Below are positions 1 through 12,100 of a DNA stretch of 60,000 nucleotides, piece after piece. How positions within the stretch are numbered: the first letter of the stretch is position 1; every line of letters begins with the position of its first letter. A program made the translations under genes and the position numbers. This DNA comes from Membranipora membranacea (taxonomy: Eukaryota > Bryozoa > Gymnolaemata > Cheilostomatida > Membraniporidae), in the NCBI GenBank assembly GCA_914767715.1, contig OU612067.1, forward strand, positions 20,560,162-20,620,161, read 5' to 3'. Below the pieces are notes generated by a model. It worked only from the letters and a program-made list of their open reading frames with translations, was not told the origin of the DNA and made no database searches.

Positions 1-2570
1 TTAGTTGCTGGTACCAGTATAGTTATTCTGATAGGCTGTTATTTAGCAGATTGTCATTATTTACTTATATTTATACATATACTTGTATACAAATCATATG
101 TGACTTACAGTTATCTTTAAGTATGACTATAAGCAACTAAATTATCAGATTATATGATTAATACAAGGACATGTGTCATGTATGATATGTGTAAGTGACT
201 AATTCAGGGCAGCGTTATCTATTATCTCTGGTGACGTTGAGATGTCAAGCTTTGAGATAAAGAACTACAGCGATGCACTGCAGGGTGATAACTGGAAGTG
301 ATTGGTTATCCCTACCGTAAAAGGGTCATAGAAGAGTCATAAACGATAATAAACATTGATAAACTAGTCTCTACTTTTCCCCTGATGGTCCTCACAAAGG
401 TTTATTTATTTCTATGGCAATAAAACCTCTAAGTTGAGAAGTTATATCCCTGCAGCCGCTGCTCCAAGTGCTCTCCTGTCGGACTTTACAGATTCACTGA
501 GCAGTACACTCCATATGTGAGACCAAACACAAACTGTCAGTCCAATTTCCGCTATAACGATAGCGTTAGCTTGAAACCACGTCGTCATGACCCCTCCAAC
601 CCTCATTACAAACCCCTTTGCTTAGTTTCAGTTTTAGGTGCAGGGGTTGAGCATTTAGTGATTAACACACATAATTTTATGTAATAATGTGTGCAATTCA
701 TTCTCGTAATAACCAAAAATGGTTAATATACACCATGGCTTCATTTGGATCTTTAGGTCGACCTTGATCGCGCTGAGTTGTCAGCTCTTGGCACACCCTT
801 GAAATATACATTCATTTCCATGGACCTCAAACTTTGAAAACCTCCGCCTTTGTCGAGAATCCTACTCGAATCTCCCAACCTGTAGTCTTCGATGGTAATC
901 CCAGGCAAACTTGCAGAAGTTCAAACCACTCTAGTTTGGTGCCTATGGAACTCATGCACAGGAAGGAGATAATGTAATATACGCATTATTTCTAGGCATG
1001 CATTATCAACTAATCGATGATAATGTGTACAATTTCTTCTTGAAAGATCTTAATTGGACTGAATTTCATGCATTCCTACCATTTGACAGTAACTATGAGT
1101 GCTGCAGGATTACAAATTATTTTGCAGATGTCAAGTTTGCTCACCCCTTCTTCCGTAGGGGAGTGTGTATTTAGGTATAATTGAGGACAATGTAAGTATG
1201 CATCCATACTGATACACATATGTGCTCAGATATTGTATTGATTGTTCACCAGAATCTAATTTACTCTAATTCTATTCAAAAGAGGCCACTGGCCCATGCG
1301 CCTAATTTTGCAGAGTGGTCATGTCGCAATAGTTAATAGCCAGGATGTATTTTTTGTGTTAGCTCAATAATTGCCTCCAATTAACGAACCCACATAATGC
1401 CCAAATTGATGTCAACTATAATAAAAGATCAAAAACCAACGTTGCGTTACACAGTTGATGTGAAACAACAATTCGTGAAAAGCGTAGATGGGGTGTATCA
1501 TTGTGCCATTCGATATCATTGCCCTGTGATGTCCTGCAGTTCTCATTCTTCAGTCAGTTTGAAGCACTAATCAAAATCAAAATCAAAGTCAAAAAAACAA
1601 ACCTGGATATATAAATAGGGGAGATTATTAGGGAAACAACGACACACTGATTGGTTTATTACCTACACATCATCTGCTGCCTGCTGCCAAGCTGTTCAAA
1701 TCTTTTCTACACAGTCCATGCCTGTTGTGAAAATATACATAGCGTTAAAATGTGTAAAAGCTTTGGTGGGTTTTAGACCCTGATGAAGGCTCATCGATTT
1801 CTGTCGATTATAGCTTACACAGCGGTTTTATTTTTTAAATGGAAGTTTGAGGGAGGGGGGAGTAGCTAGAAACAGATAAATTACAAATTGTTAGCTTATT
1901 AACCATTCGCAAGGTAATCATCAGCGTGAGAAGTCTCAATGGCATCTTGTGTTTGGTTCTCTAGTGATCGTAGAAGGGATTAGTTTCAAGAAACTCTCCG
2001 ATCAATAGAACTTGTAATAACATTTTCTATTTTTATCAGTTTTTCCATTACACACTAATAGCCTTGGGGATGGAAATGTTAGATGCGCTAACGCAAACAT
2101 ATCATGTCAAATTGTGTTGATTTTAATAGTATTAGCTGTTTCAATACTCTGTTTAGTTTAGATGAACAAGAATGGCATCTATGTCACATTATTCAGAATG
2201 CTGGTCTTTTCAGTCGAGGCTCAGCAAAGCTATAGTGTGATTAGCTACTAATCATAGCTGTAGCACCTACTAGGCTAGACAAAAGTCTCTTGAATATAGC
2301 ATGTTAAACACACTTGTGCAAAATTATAAGTCAGTGTCATAATACATTAGCTGGCATGAGTGTCAATATACTAGACTTTGTAACTAGTCATAGTTGGTAA
2401 CTGTTGGAGAACTGTAGCACCAAGTTCATTCTCGCTCAGGCGAACAGCTTTTGAGTTCTAAACTTCGACAACGGATAATCACAATAATAATAGTTTTGCA
2501 GCAGAGTCAAAGAAGGTTTCATCAGGGACTTAAAAATTACCAGATGACTGGTGCTTGAAAGCAGTTATTA
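1..2570. other. Upstream non-coding region, no gene recognised
   Basis: No open frame with domain-like content and no exon flanked by convincing splice sites was found on either strand. The stretch is AT-rich with short simple runs, for example a CAAAAT-type run near 1567-1600. It presumably holds the promoter and any 5' untranslated exon of the RASL10-like gene that starts at 2664, but no core promoter element could be singled out. Confidence 0.5.
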
Positions 2571-2663
2571 GTGAGAGTTTTATTGATCTCATTTGACACG
2601 ACTGGATTTATTATAAAGCAAAGTATATATCCTTTCTATTCTGTGAACATTGTAAAATCAGCG

Positions 2664-4521
2664 ATGCAATCACACAACCGTAATACACCGTCAGGGCGAC
2701 ATGTGCGTTATGAGCCAGTAAACTCTGATACAGATCCTGTCATCGCTGACGACGCGATGACATCGGCAGCGATGGGTGAGACTAGCGGTGAGAGAGAAGA
2801 CTGTCTGCTCGAGTGTAACATCGCATTCCTCGGCACTAGTAAAGTTGGTAAGACGTCAGTTCTCAGACAATTCATACACCTGGACTTTGAGGAGGGTTAT
2901 ACACCAAGCACTACATGCACAAAGTATCGTAAAGCTGTCTACATGGATGGACGGATATATGATATGACACTGCGAGACTGTCCTGGGGTCAGCTACTTTC
3001 CTACAGACTCGCTGTCTGAGTGGTCAGATTACAAGGGCTACGCTCTGCACTCTTCACAGGTAGGGTATTACGTTACCTAATATAACTGTAAACACTAGGA
3101 TTCATAAGCTTTTTAGAGGTTTTATCATATCATCAGAGAACGCTGTGCAATTTTAAATATGCCAGCATCAATCTCTGAGAGTTTTGCACGGCGAGAATTT
3201 TTACAATGCACGCCTGCCGCACTTCCACAGGTTTATCCATTGATTCAATGTTAGGTTGAAGTCATTCATTGAGCAAATGAAGGAAAATTGTCTGGCCGCT
3301 GATCATATAGAGTGAGGGGTCAGACACCTGCACTAAGCACAGCTCATGTAGCAGCTCGCAAGCTGTGACATTGGCATAATATTGTGTCTCTTCAGATCGT
3401 ACATTTGCAGCCTTGTTTTGTCATGAACAAACAGTGCCATGAATAAGGATTTAGTTCATTGAGAGAATATTATGATATTATACCTGGGACAGATTTCGTT
3501 CACTAAAATATTCTGATCAGAGGATTAGGAATATATCATTACTGTGGAATGTCCTTAAAACCAGTGCATTTACCACTTTGCAAGATCAAACAATGTTATT
3601 TCACTCTTATTAAATTCAAAGAATACCCTCATAAATATACCTTGTGGTTAAGGCTACATTACAGCATTCCAGGCTATCATACCGCTCTCAAATTCCTTCA
3701 CCTGTAAGACCTTCCATAACAGCAAAGACACTATTCACCGTCGCAGGAAGAGGTCTGTGCTATAAAAATCACACAATATACAACATTGTTAGTCTGTGAT
3801 GTTCAGCCTCATTTAGAACTGCAATCATACCTGACACTATAATTAGGACCTCACGTTGAAGTTTCAATTAAATACAATGCTGCTGCGGAGGACTGACCAA
3901 CCAAATAATGTTTTCAATGTAGTATATGATACATCTGTCATGAACTACAATGAATGACTGCAATAACAAGTCAGGTTTCTTGTTATCTTCTAACAAAATA
4001 GTTTTTCCCGATTTGTCTTCTCTCAAACAATGAGAACATAACTCCTAATAATTAAGACAGACACTCTTCCATCAGGGAGTTTGCTTCCATGATGGAATAA
4101 GATTTATGCCTCTGATGCGTTATCTCTCGAGTTGCCGTGATAATACGTACGTTCCTTCATCCTGTTGCAGGTTTATGTATTGGTATATGACACTAGCAAT
4201 GAAGACACGTTCAACTATGTGAGAAAGATGAGAGAACAAATTCTGGAAATAAAGAAGGACGAAGCCATGATTGTGGTAGTCGGGAATAAACAGGATCTAA
4301 CGGATTCTAAAAATGAATTCCTCAAATCTCACATGCAGCATGTAGCTAGAAAATGGAAGTGTCCGTTTGTTTTTTGCTCAGCTAAATATAACTGGCATGT
4401 AGTTAAGGTATTCCAGGAAATTCTGAAGGCCATCGAGTCTGAGATTGATTCTAAAAAGGTCACAGGTATGAGGAATAACAATAGGTGGACTGTAAATCTC
4501 AATAACTGCAAAATATCTTAA
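2664..4521 (+). CDS. RASL10: RASL10-like small GTPase (2 coding exons)
   Basis: Exons 2664-3059 and 4171-4521 join in phase 0 (donor CAG|GTAGGG, acceptor TTGCAG) to give 248 residues. The Ras fold is plain: P-loop GTSKVGKTS at 57-65, G3 DCPG at 105-108 in place of the usual DTAGQ, G4 NKQD at 171-174 and G5 CSAK at 201-204. The block from FP to EW after G3 and the segment WKCPFVFCSAKYNW are typical of the RASL10A/B subfamily, which belongs to the Ras superfamily but lacks the catalytic glutamine of Ras. The C-terminus CKIS is a CaaX box, so farnesylation and membrane anchoring are inferred. An in-frame stop at 2556-2558 lies upstream; 2664 is the first ATG after it. The first 48 residues or so are a non-conserved extension, so a start at the internal methionines 32 or 37 is possible. 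The gene is convergent with the exchanger gene. Confidence 0.88.
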
Positions 4522-4770
4522 GTTCTATTTTTTTGGAATCTGCTTTGTCTTAACTGTGATATTATTTGTTATATTTTTATATCGTTTAGACCCAAAAGAA
4601 TTTCTCTCCCTGTCATTGCTTATTTTTATTATTTCCATCTGTGTCTCATTGTGTTATGATTATGTAATCTATCATTACTCATGCTCATTACTATCATTTT
4701 GTCTGCGACTTAGAGGAGGCGTTATAAGTATTGTGTACCGGACAACATACTTTGGTGGTTGAGAGGTGGT

Positions 4771-4776
4771 AATAAA
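4771..4776 (+). terminator. Candidate polyadenylation signal of the RASL10-like gene
   Basis: An AATAAA hexamer lies 250 bases after the stop codon at 4521, in the expected orientation. No transcript end can be verified. Confidence 0.4.
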
Positions 4777-6884
4777 GTAGGCCCCTATTCTAAGATCTAC
4801 TATTCTAGTTTTATTTTTTGTCTTGAACTTGGCCGTAATACTTGTGTCACATATACGCTCTGATCGTCTAATTGTGTTATGATTTAGCAGTCTGTTATGT
4901 ATATTCTTAGCCAGGGTAGAAATACACGCTGTTTTACTATGATAAGTAATTCTTAGCAAGATATACCAAGTGAACAGGTTCATTTTTTGCTAACTTTGCA
5001 TGGTACACTAGAAGTGGTGTTCAAGTTTCTGAGGTTGTGACGGCTGATCAAACCCATTCTGCCTGCAGGATAGCCCATCTCTGCAGCACAGCAATAGTGG
5101 CACTGCCCTCATCAGGTAAGGCAACTCCAAGAGTTTAATATTATGAGATACCAAAACTGTTGTTCCATTGAGATCCAAATGTTTCCAAATTATGGGTTTC
5201 CATTGTTATTTCCAATTTAGGTACTCAGTCAAGGTGAATTAATTCAGGTCATTTGCTTCAAAGACAAGCGTATAGCTCAACAGTTCACACATGCGCAGAG
5301 TGGATCAACTTAGGCTGATGTCAGCATATATGTTGACAATGGTGACGCTGTGCTAACCTTTGAAGTAACAACAGCAAAAGTTGATTTGACCAATAGATTC
5401 ACCGCCTTAACAACATGACAAACAATGGGATGAATACCATATAATGAACATATTACAAAACTCACATCCAGTCAGAGTTTCAACACCCTGTGATACAGTG
5501 TGAGGAAACTTGATGTTGCATGTTTTTTTTTTTCCGGTATCAGTACAGGTCTACGATCTGGATACTGATGGGGAACAGCAGCATTTGAGGTCGGATGCTC
5601 TTCCCGACGCCACCATGTTGAACAATAATGAACGTATTAGTGATTGGTTTTTTATTTAGAAAATAAACTAAATGGAATATTTGATAACATTTCAAAAACT
5701 TTGATCATCTCGAAAACCACCACTGTGCATGAAAACGTTTGGAAAAATCACACAAGAAACACCTTCAAACAGTCAAGTCACATCAACATACCATAGGTTA
5801 ACATAGAGAGCTAGGTTGGTACGAGAGTTTGATAGCCGCTGTTAGAGAGCTGTACGTGTAACTGTTCAGCCTCGTCCAGCTTCAAATGAATGTCATTGGC
5901 ACAATCTGAGATTCTTACTTGTGGTTGGCTAAAAGATTTAAGAAAACTTAAGAAAGAAAAATCCTGATATAGCGGCCGAATTTGCTCAGAATTTCGGTAG
6001 TGAATGAAAAGCCTACGGAAAGAAAATAAAAATCATCAAGTTGAAATGGACTTAATTTAGGCTGACCAACAGTGTTAAGCTCAAACAACCCAAAAGCAAG
6101 AGTTTCCTGAAAAAAGATAAATATAGAAATAAAATCGCAATCGCATACATTTCTGCGCCAACCTTGGACGCTGTCAAATGTCCGTCCGCTAAATGAGCAG
6201 TCGACACGTTAAACAAAGTAGTAAAATAGAATCTTCAAAATAGGATTTGTGAATATAAGGCACCAACAAAAATATCGATATTCTGTCTCCAACCAAGTGA
6301 GTCAGAAATAGCAACAGTAAATCCCAATGCATAGGCAACATACTTCAATTTTCCAAAAGTTAACAAGGTGACGCAACCCTACATCAAATAACCGCAAGCT
6401 TCAGGTGGTTGGGTTTCCAAATCTGTAGTTGCCTTTAAGAAAATCAAGCTATGTTTTGGTATAAGGAGTTCGTGAATAGTTATGCAATTAGATAAATATA
6501 AATACGAGTCTACATAGTAGGTAGACTTCGTTGCACTTTGGCTTGAAACATTATGAGCGTTTTCCAGTATACCGCGAGATACACTGTATATCCATGCACC
6601 ATAGAGTTGTATAGTAAAGTTCATAGCCACCATACTGATTGTTTGGAGGCGGCTGCAGTCGGGACGGGGCACTGTTTCCCTGCCAATCTTAAGAAGAGCA
6701 TGAGATGACATCCTTCATTTCATTGGTCAAGTTACTGACCTACATTCGATAGTCTCAACATTTGACCACATAGTATTATGATTATAAGAGGTTTTTCCCC
6801 ACTCAGACGTTGTTGCGACAGCAAATGTTTGTAAGTTGTTGGCAACATGCTGCATATAGTGCAATGACATAACGGCGTATGACA
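4777..6884. other. Convergent intergenic region between RASL10 and NCX
   Basis: No coding exon was recognised. Several short open frames on the minus strand (for example 6379-6711) lack domain content and sensible splice context. The 3' untranslated region of the exchanger gene should lie just left of 6885. A poly-T tract and retroposon-like tail sit at 5521-5620. Confidence 0.45.
5521..5620 (-). mobile_element. Possible retroposon 3' tail with poly-A
   Basis: On the minus strand a GGCGTCGGGAAGAGCATCCG-type segment is followed by about 70 bases and then an A-run (plus-strand T-run at about 5522-5533). This motif and the terminal A-tract resemble the ends of some SINE or RTE-type retroposons in animals. 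The call rests on motif memory and the A-tail only. No target duplication was identified. Confidence 0.3.
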
Positions 6885-9198
6885 TTATGGCATGTCCCAT
6901 GGCACAATGCGGTAAACAATGAGAATAACTATCACAATGAAGGAAACCCAGAGGAACCCAAGGAATACTGCTGTGATCCATGCAGTCGTCTTTTTGCCAC
7001 CGAGCTCACCACCAACAGTCTGCAAATAGAAATACCAAAATGATTTTGCAAAATGTTCACCACGAACAAACTGATGACAAAATGATGCCAAAGTGCAATA
7101 GAATGTTCACCTGATTTGAGCTGTCAGGCGATATCCTCTGTAATATTGATGCCTGAAACGCAATGCAAATGCGCACTGTGCCTTTAAATTGAATGGTAGA
7201 TAACATTAATTTTGGTCTTTTTTGCTGGCTGTTATTACTATTTCACCGAGCAACAGTTGAAACTAATTCTTAAAGACTTTCATAACTTCAACAAAGTAAC
7301 AGCTAATTTATGAACACCACTTTGCTTCATTATTCTTTGATATAAAACTAAACAAGTCAGAAAAAAAACAAAAATCTTTTTTCGGGCAGACAACTTTAAA
7401 CTTTAAACCTTTGATATGAATTCATGGACTAGTGGTAAAATACACAGTATGGCTATTTGTGGATAAATTACATCAGTATATAATTTTATGCCGGTAATCT
7501 GATGCAGCTGCATTCTGGCAGCTTTAATGTTATGCATTGACTGATGTCCCAGTAAGGACCTTTTAAAACTCAGGCAAGCTACTTGACAAATGTTTACAAG
7601 GGGTCGGTTGTAGCATTACTGAACTTTTCTCTATCAATCAGTCATAAATTGCCTTATGCTTTTTCAAGGTCAGATATGGTCCCCTAATCCATGAAAATAT
7701 TTATCAGTGGGTAAAAACATTAGCACAATATATGCCTGGCGAATAAATGATCTTTAGAAAAAAAAGGGATGGCATGGGTGATCCTCATTTGAGAAAAAAA
7801 CTCTAGCGACAAAACGGAAACATGAGAGCTGGAGATGTACTTACAAATCTTCTGATGAGAAGAATGAGGAGGCAGACACATCCAACACAGACGAAGAGAA
7901 TGACAGCCTGTGTCAGGTTATCTGATTGTATGGGGTAGTGGATACCAAACTTAGCCTGGTAGTATATGGTGAGCAGCACCCACGGTAGACCCAATCCAAG
8001 AAATACATTCACACTATTGCTTCCTGAGAAAATAAACAAACAAGTCATCAGTTTGGCTAAATATACCCTTTTTAAAATACCTTAATATGTATCTGTTATA
8101 ATGCATCAAAATTACCTACTTATTCATGTGGCATAACATTTTGGTTGATGTGGCTGATCAATTAAACTTATGACATTTGCCATTCAAATTGAGAGTCGGC
8201 AGAAGTATCTGTTACTATGCATCTAAATTACATAAACTAATTCATGCTGAATCAAATTTTGGTCTTGCTAAACAGTAATTTTAGTGATGTGGATGACCAA
8301 TTGAAGTTATGACATTTACGATTTAAATTGAGCGTCGACAGAAACCACTGGGTATATATATAATTTCATATATGATATAATATATATGATATAATATATA
8401 TGATATCATATATATATATTATAATAAATAATATAAATTTCTTTCCATATCAGTGAAATTGAGTGTCAACTGAAACGGAAGACAACACCAACCTGTAATA
8501 TTTCCTATGGCAGCGTCAGCATGTTCATCTTGTAATGCAGCGGTTCTACTCGCAAATGTGTCGGGTACACTTGTACCGAGAGCTACTATTGAGACACCAC
8601 TGGCAGCAGTCTTAAGTCCGATCACGCAACCCAGAAGAGAGGCAAGCTGGAAATATACACAGATCTCTGAATTATATGAAGAAGAGAGTGAATTTGACAA
8701 TCGGTACCGCTATTTATGTTTTTATAATATGAGTCTATGAGCTGACATACAACTTAAGTGGCAGCCCGTAAAATTAAGGGCTTCCCTCCAGTGCTGCGGA
8801 CCTAATATACACTAAAAATTGCGCATATAAGTACCATGTTTTATAACCATGTCTATCACAGCAGTTTGGAGTTGCCCAACTTTAAATCAAATACATGCAG
8901 CAGAGGATGATTCCAAAATCATCATAAATTGTAGTAGCAAGTTAGTAGCAGGGAGTTTGGGATATAGCCGTGTCACAAACTCCCTGATAATAGTAAGTGA
9001 ATTACCTGTTCAACTATGAGAGACATAAGACCCAGCCATATGATACTAAATATAAAGGCTATTATTCCTCCTCCGTATCTGACAGGGGGGATAATCGCAC
9101 AGAATAACTTCCATGGCATAGAGATAAAGTGCATGGTGTAGTCTATGCATTTGAGTTCGGCTTCCTCGTCATCTTCATCGGGTGCAATGGTGAGAGCT
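6885..9198 (-). CDS. SLC8A: NCX exons 13-16: C-terminal membrane block with alpha-2 repeat
   Basis: Exons 9198-9006, 8646-8493, 8023-7845 and 7019-6885 encode residues 655-874. After an acidic [10 protein letters not shown] stretch comes the [17 protein letters not shown] entry into the first C-terminal helix. The alpha-2 repeat [20 protein letters not shown] and [19 protein letters not shown] (exons 14/15) follow, then two more hydrophobic helices flanking TVGGELGG. The last helix is followed by YRIVPWDMP and the stop at 6885-6887. All four exons have strong similarity to vertebrate NCX, and the phases are unambiguous. Confidence 0.95.
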
Positions 9199-12100
9199 CT
9201 GAAGGTAAATACAAGTTGCAAGGTCAAGGTCAAATGTGAATGATAGAGAACAATACGGTATTGTCATGATGATATATATATTTATTTTTATTGCTCATAG
9301 GGATTTTCTAAATCCTGACTTTATTATTAGAGGCTATTTGCAATAAAAAGAATCTGCTTTCAGAAAGGGTTATCAGTGAGCAGATATCTAAGCCTGAAAC
9401 CATGGGCAAACAATAGATTGTGGGGGGGATCTAGATCCGCTATAACTACACGCCAAGCGACTACACGCCAAGCGACTACACGCCAAGCGACTACACGCCA
9501 AGCGACTACACGCCAAGCGACTACACGCCAAGCGACTACACGCCAAGCGACTACACGCCAAGCGACTACACGCCAAGCGACTACACGCCAGGCCCAGACG
9601 CTCATTACTAATTCAATGCGTATATGACATATTTCACATATCTGGCATATAGATATAAAGAGCACCAGAATATGCCAATCATAGAGGTTGTTGCACCTTC
9701 AGGTACATTTATAGAATTGATCAAGGCATTGCATTACAAAACAGTCATCTATAGAGTGCAGAGGTAGTACTAGACCCATTTCGCCAGCGTTGGAACTGGC
9801 CCCCCTCTGCTGACACTTCGGCGTGTCAGTAGAGGGGGGGCAATTCCAACGCTGGCAAAATGGGTCAAGCTTGATCTCGGGCATTACTATTTACTATGTC
9901 CATTAAGGGGGGGGGGGGGATGAGGTTTGGAAAAAGGAAATTGAAACTCACGCTACGAACTGTCCTCCCCAGGTGATTGGTGGTTCCTCATCAGCCATGA
10001 TCTCTTCGAGCCTGTCATCAAGACCATCATCTGGTAATTGAGAAAATATATTGGATATCAATTACGATACGGAATAAAGAGTCCCGTGAATTAGGTTAAG
10101 AACAACATGGAAGTTTGTGCGACATTTGTCAATTCTGATCATGCTGGGGAGAGTGAGGGCTGTTTCGTTTGTCTTCGATTAAAACAATAAACATGCTTCC
10201 TAACTCCATTGGGGGTTTGGATGAAATCTAGGTATCTATACGCAGACTTGTTTATTACGTCATAAACTAGTATGCATCGAGTGCAAAGAGATCAGGGTGG
10301 ACTGAACCTATTTAATGAAATTCAATTTGCAATATCCAACATTAGCATGATTGGAGGTAAAAATTAGCAGATTAACTTGAGAGTCTAATGATCGCTGTAT
10401 TATTAGATAGAGCTTATGGTCTATCCAGTACCTCGGCATGCGACCACTGCAGACAAAACAGGACACTCGGCTGCCCCGTCTTCAATGTACGTACACAGGT
10501 CCTTAACTATATAATGCGAGTGCTAATCTGAGCCAAATAACTCGTCCACGAGTGGATATTAAAACTCATGTTACATTAAGTGGCCGACTAACTGACTTCC
10601 CTTTCGATTAATATGTTAATGACCGCATTGGCAGCCGATGAAACTCTATTAGTGAACATGGAGCCCTCTACCTTTCTGAGTGACCAAGATATCAACGGAT
10701 TTGCTAGTCTGTTACGCAAATCATCGATCGTTTTTACAAATTTAGTATCATTTGTAGAGCATGACAAGATCCAATGCCATTAATCGTTAATTATTACTAT
10801 GAGACAGTAAAGCAGCCTACCAATCTACCACTTATTTCCAGTACCTGGTTTGTCAGGATCTGTGAAAAAAAGCTGTTCAGTGTTAAAATTAGCTGGGTTC
10901 ACCTCACACCATGAAATGTCAGTTAATTTTCTTTTTCAACCGATTCCAGTTCAAACTTTTGTCAAGATGGTGATTGTCTACCCTCCAAACTACAACGCTC
11001 AATCATCCAATGAGCAGCAAGCAAACTTCTGAGTTAAAAGAGGGACAGAACGTTCTAGCAGATAGAAATATAGTAAAGCACTTTCAGAGTTTAATGCGCG
11101 GCAGGGAGCAGAGGAGGCTCAGGGAAGCACATGGGGAAGAAAGTTTCGAGCTGCCAACTGATATCGGAGGCGTGAAGACTGATCCGGGGAGGAAGATGCT
11201 TTTCTATATTGCACACTCTTTGGGGAGGTGAGAGACACCACCCTTGGAGCAGAAAGTGATACTACTGCAGTTGTGACAAATAGCTTCAGGTCCTCAGTAT
11301 TGTGTTAGGTTAGCCTTAGGTCCCAAGCATTATTTCAGATTGAGTACTCAATATTTGTTTGAAACTTGATTTCAGGCCCTAGGGCCAGCTTAAAGAGGAA
11401 CTTTGCTAATTGTAACAACATGCAAATCATAAGTAATGGTTTGTTCTATGAAACGCTAGCTTTCAATGACTTAGCTGAGCTTCCATAACATTAGAAGAGA
11501 TCTGTTATGTGTTTACCTTTAAGTTTATGGCTCTCTGTGGACACAAATATTAAAAAACTAGTTGATAGAAATTTAAAGTAATGAGAAAAGTCCAGTTCTT
11601 GGCTGGCTGGAGGGCAGAAAGGAGAGCTCTCAAAACAGGAATGAATCAGTTGGCTCTCCCTCCCTGCTTAGCAACCAATCAAAGACAGTCACCAAGGCCA
11701 ATATAGATACCAGAATCACACATCATCATGATCAGTCTAGTGACTGAGAAAGAGAGAGGACCAGACACTGTGACACTGATCACCTGATATACGCATGTAC
11801 ATCTCTGATCAATAGATGGTGAACTGATTCACTTTGCATGAGTACCATCACAAGGAATTTTGTGTGAAGACCCGAGTTCAATTTTACCAATTAGGGGTGG
11901 GTACATGTTAGGTACTCATACTAAATTGACTCCCATGATCAGAGATACACATGATTATAGTGTAGTCTCAATGCCAGTGTGACAGGACACTATGACATAC
12001 AGTCACAATGTGTAATACACAAGAGTCTACGTGACAGTTAATAGGGCAAACAGAACTGTATTTGGCTGTTTTTAAAACGGCAGCAAATTTAGTATCAATA

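Noticed and set aside
9360-9665. Open frames of repeated WRVVA or TTRQA on both strands
   Set aside because: Produced by the 15-bp minisatellite in an intron; no flanking exon structure.
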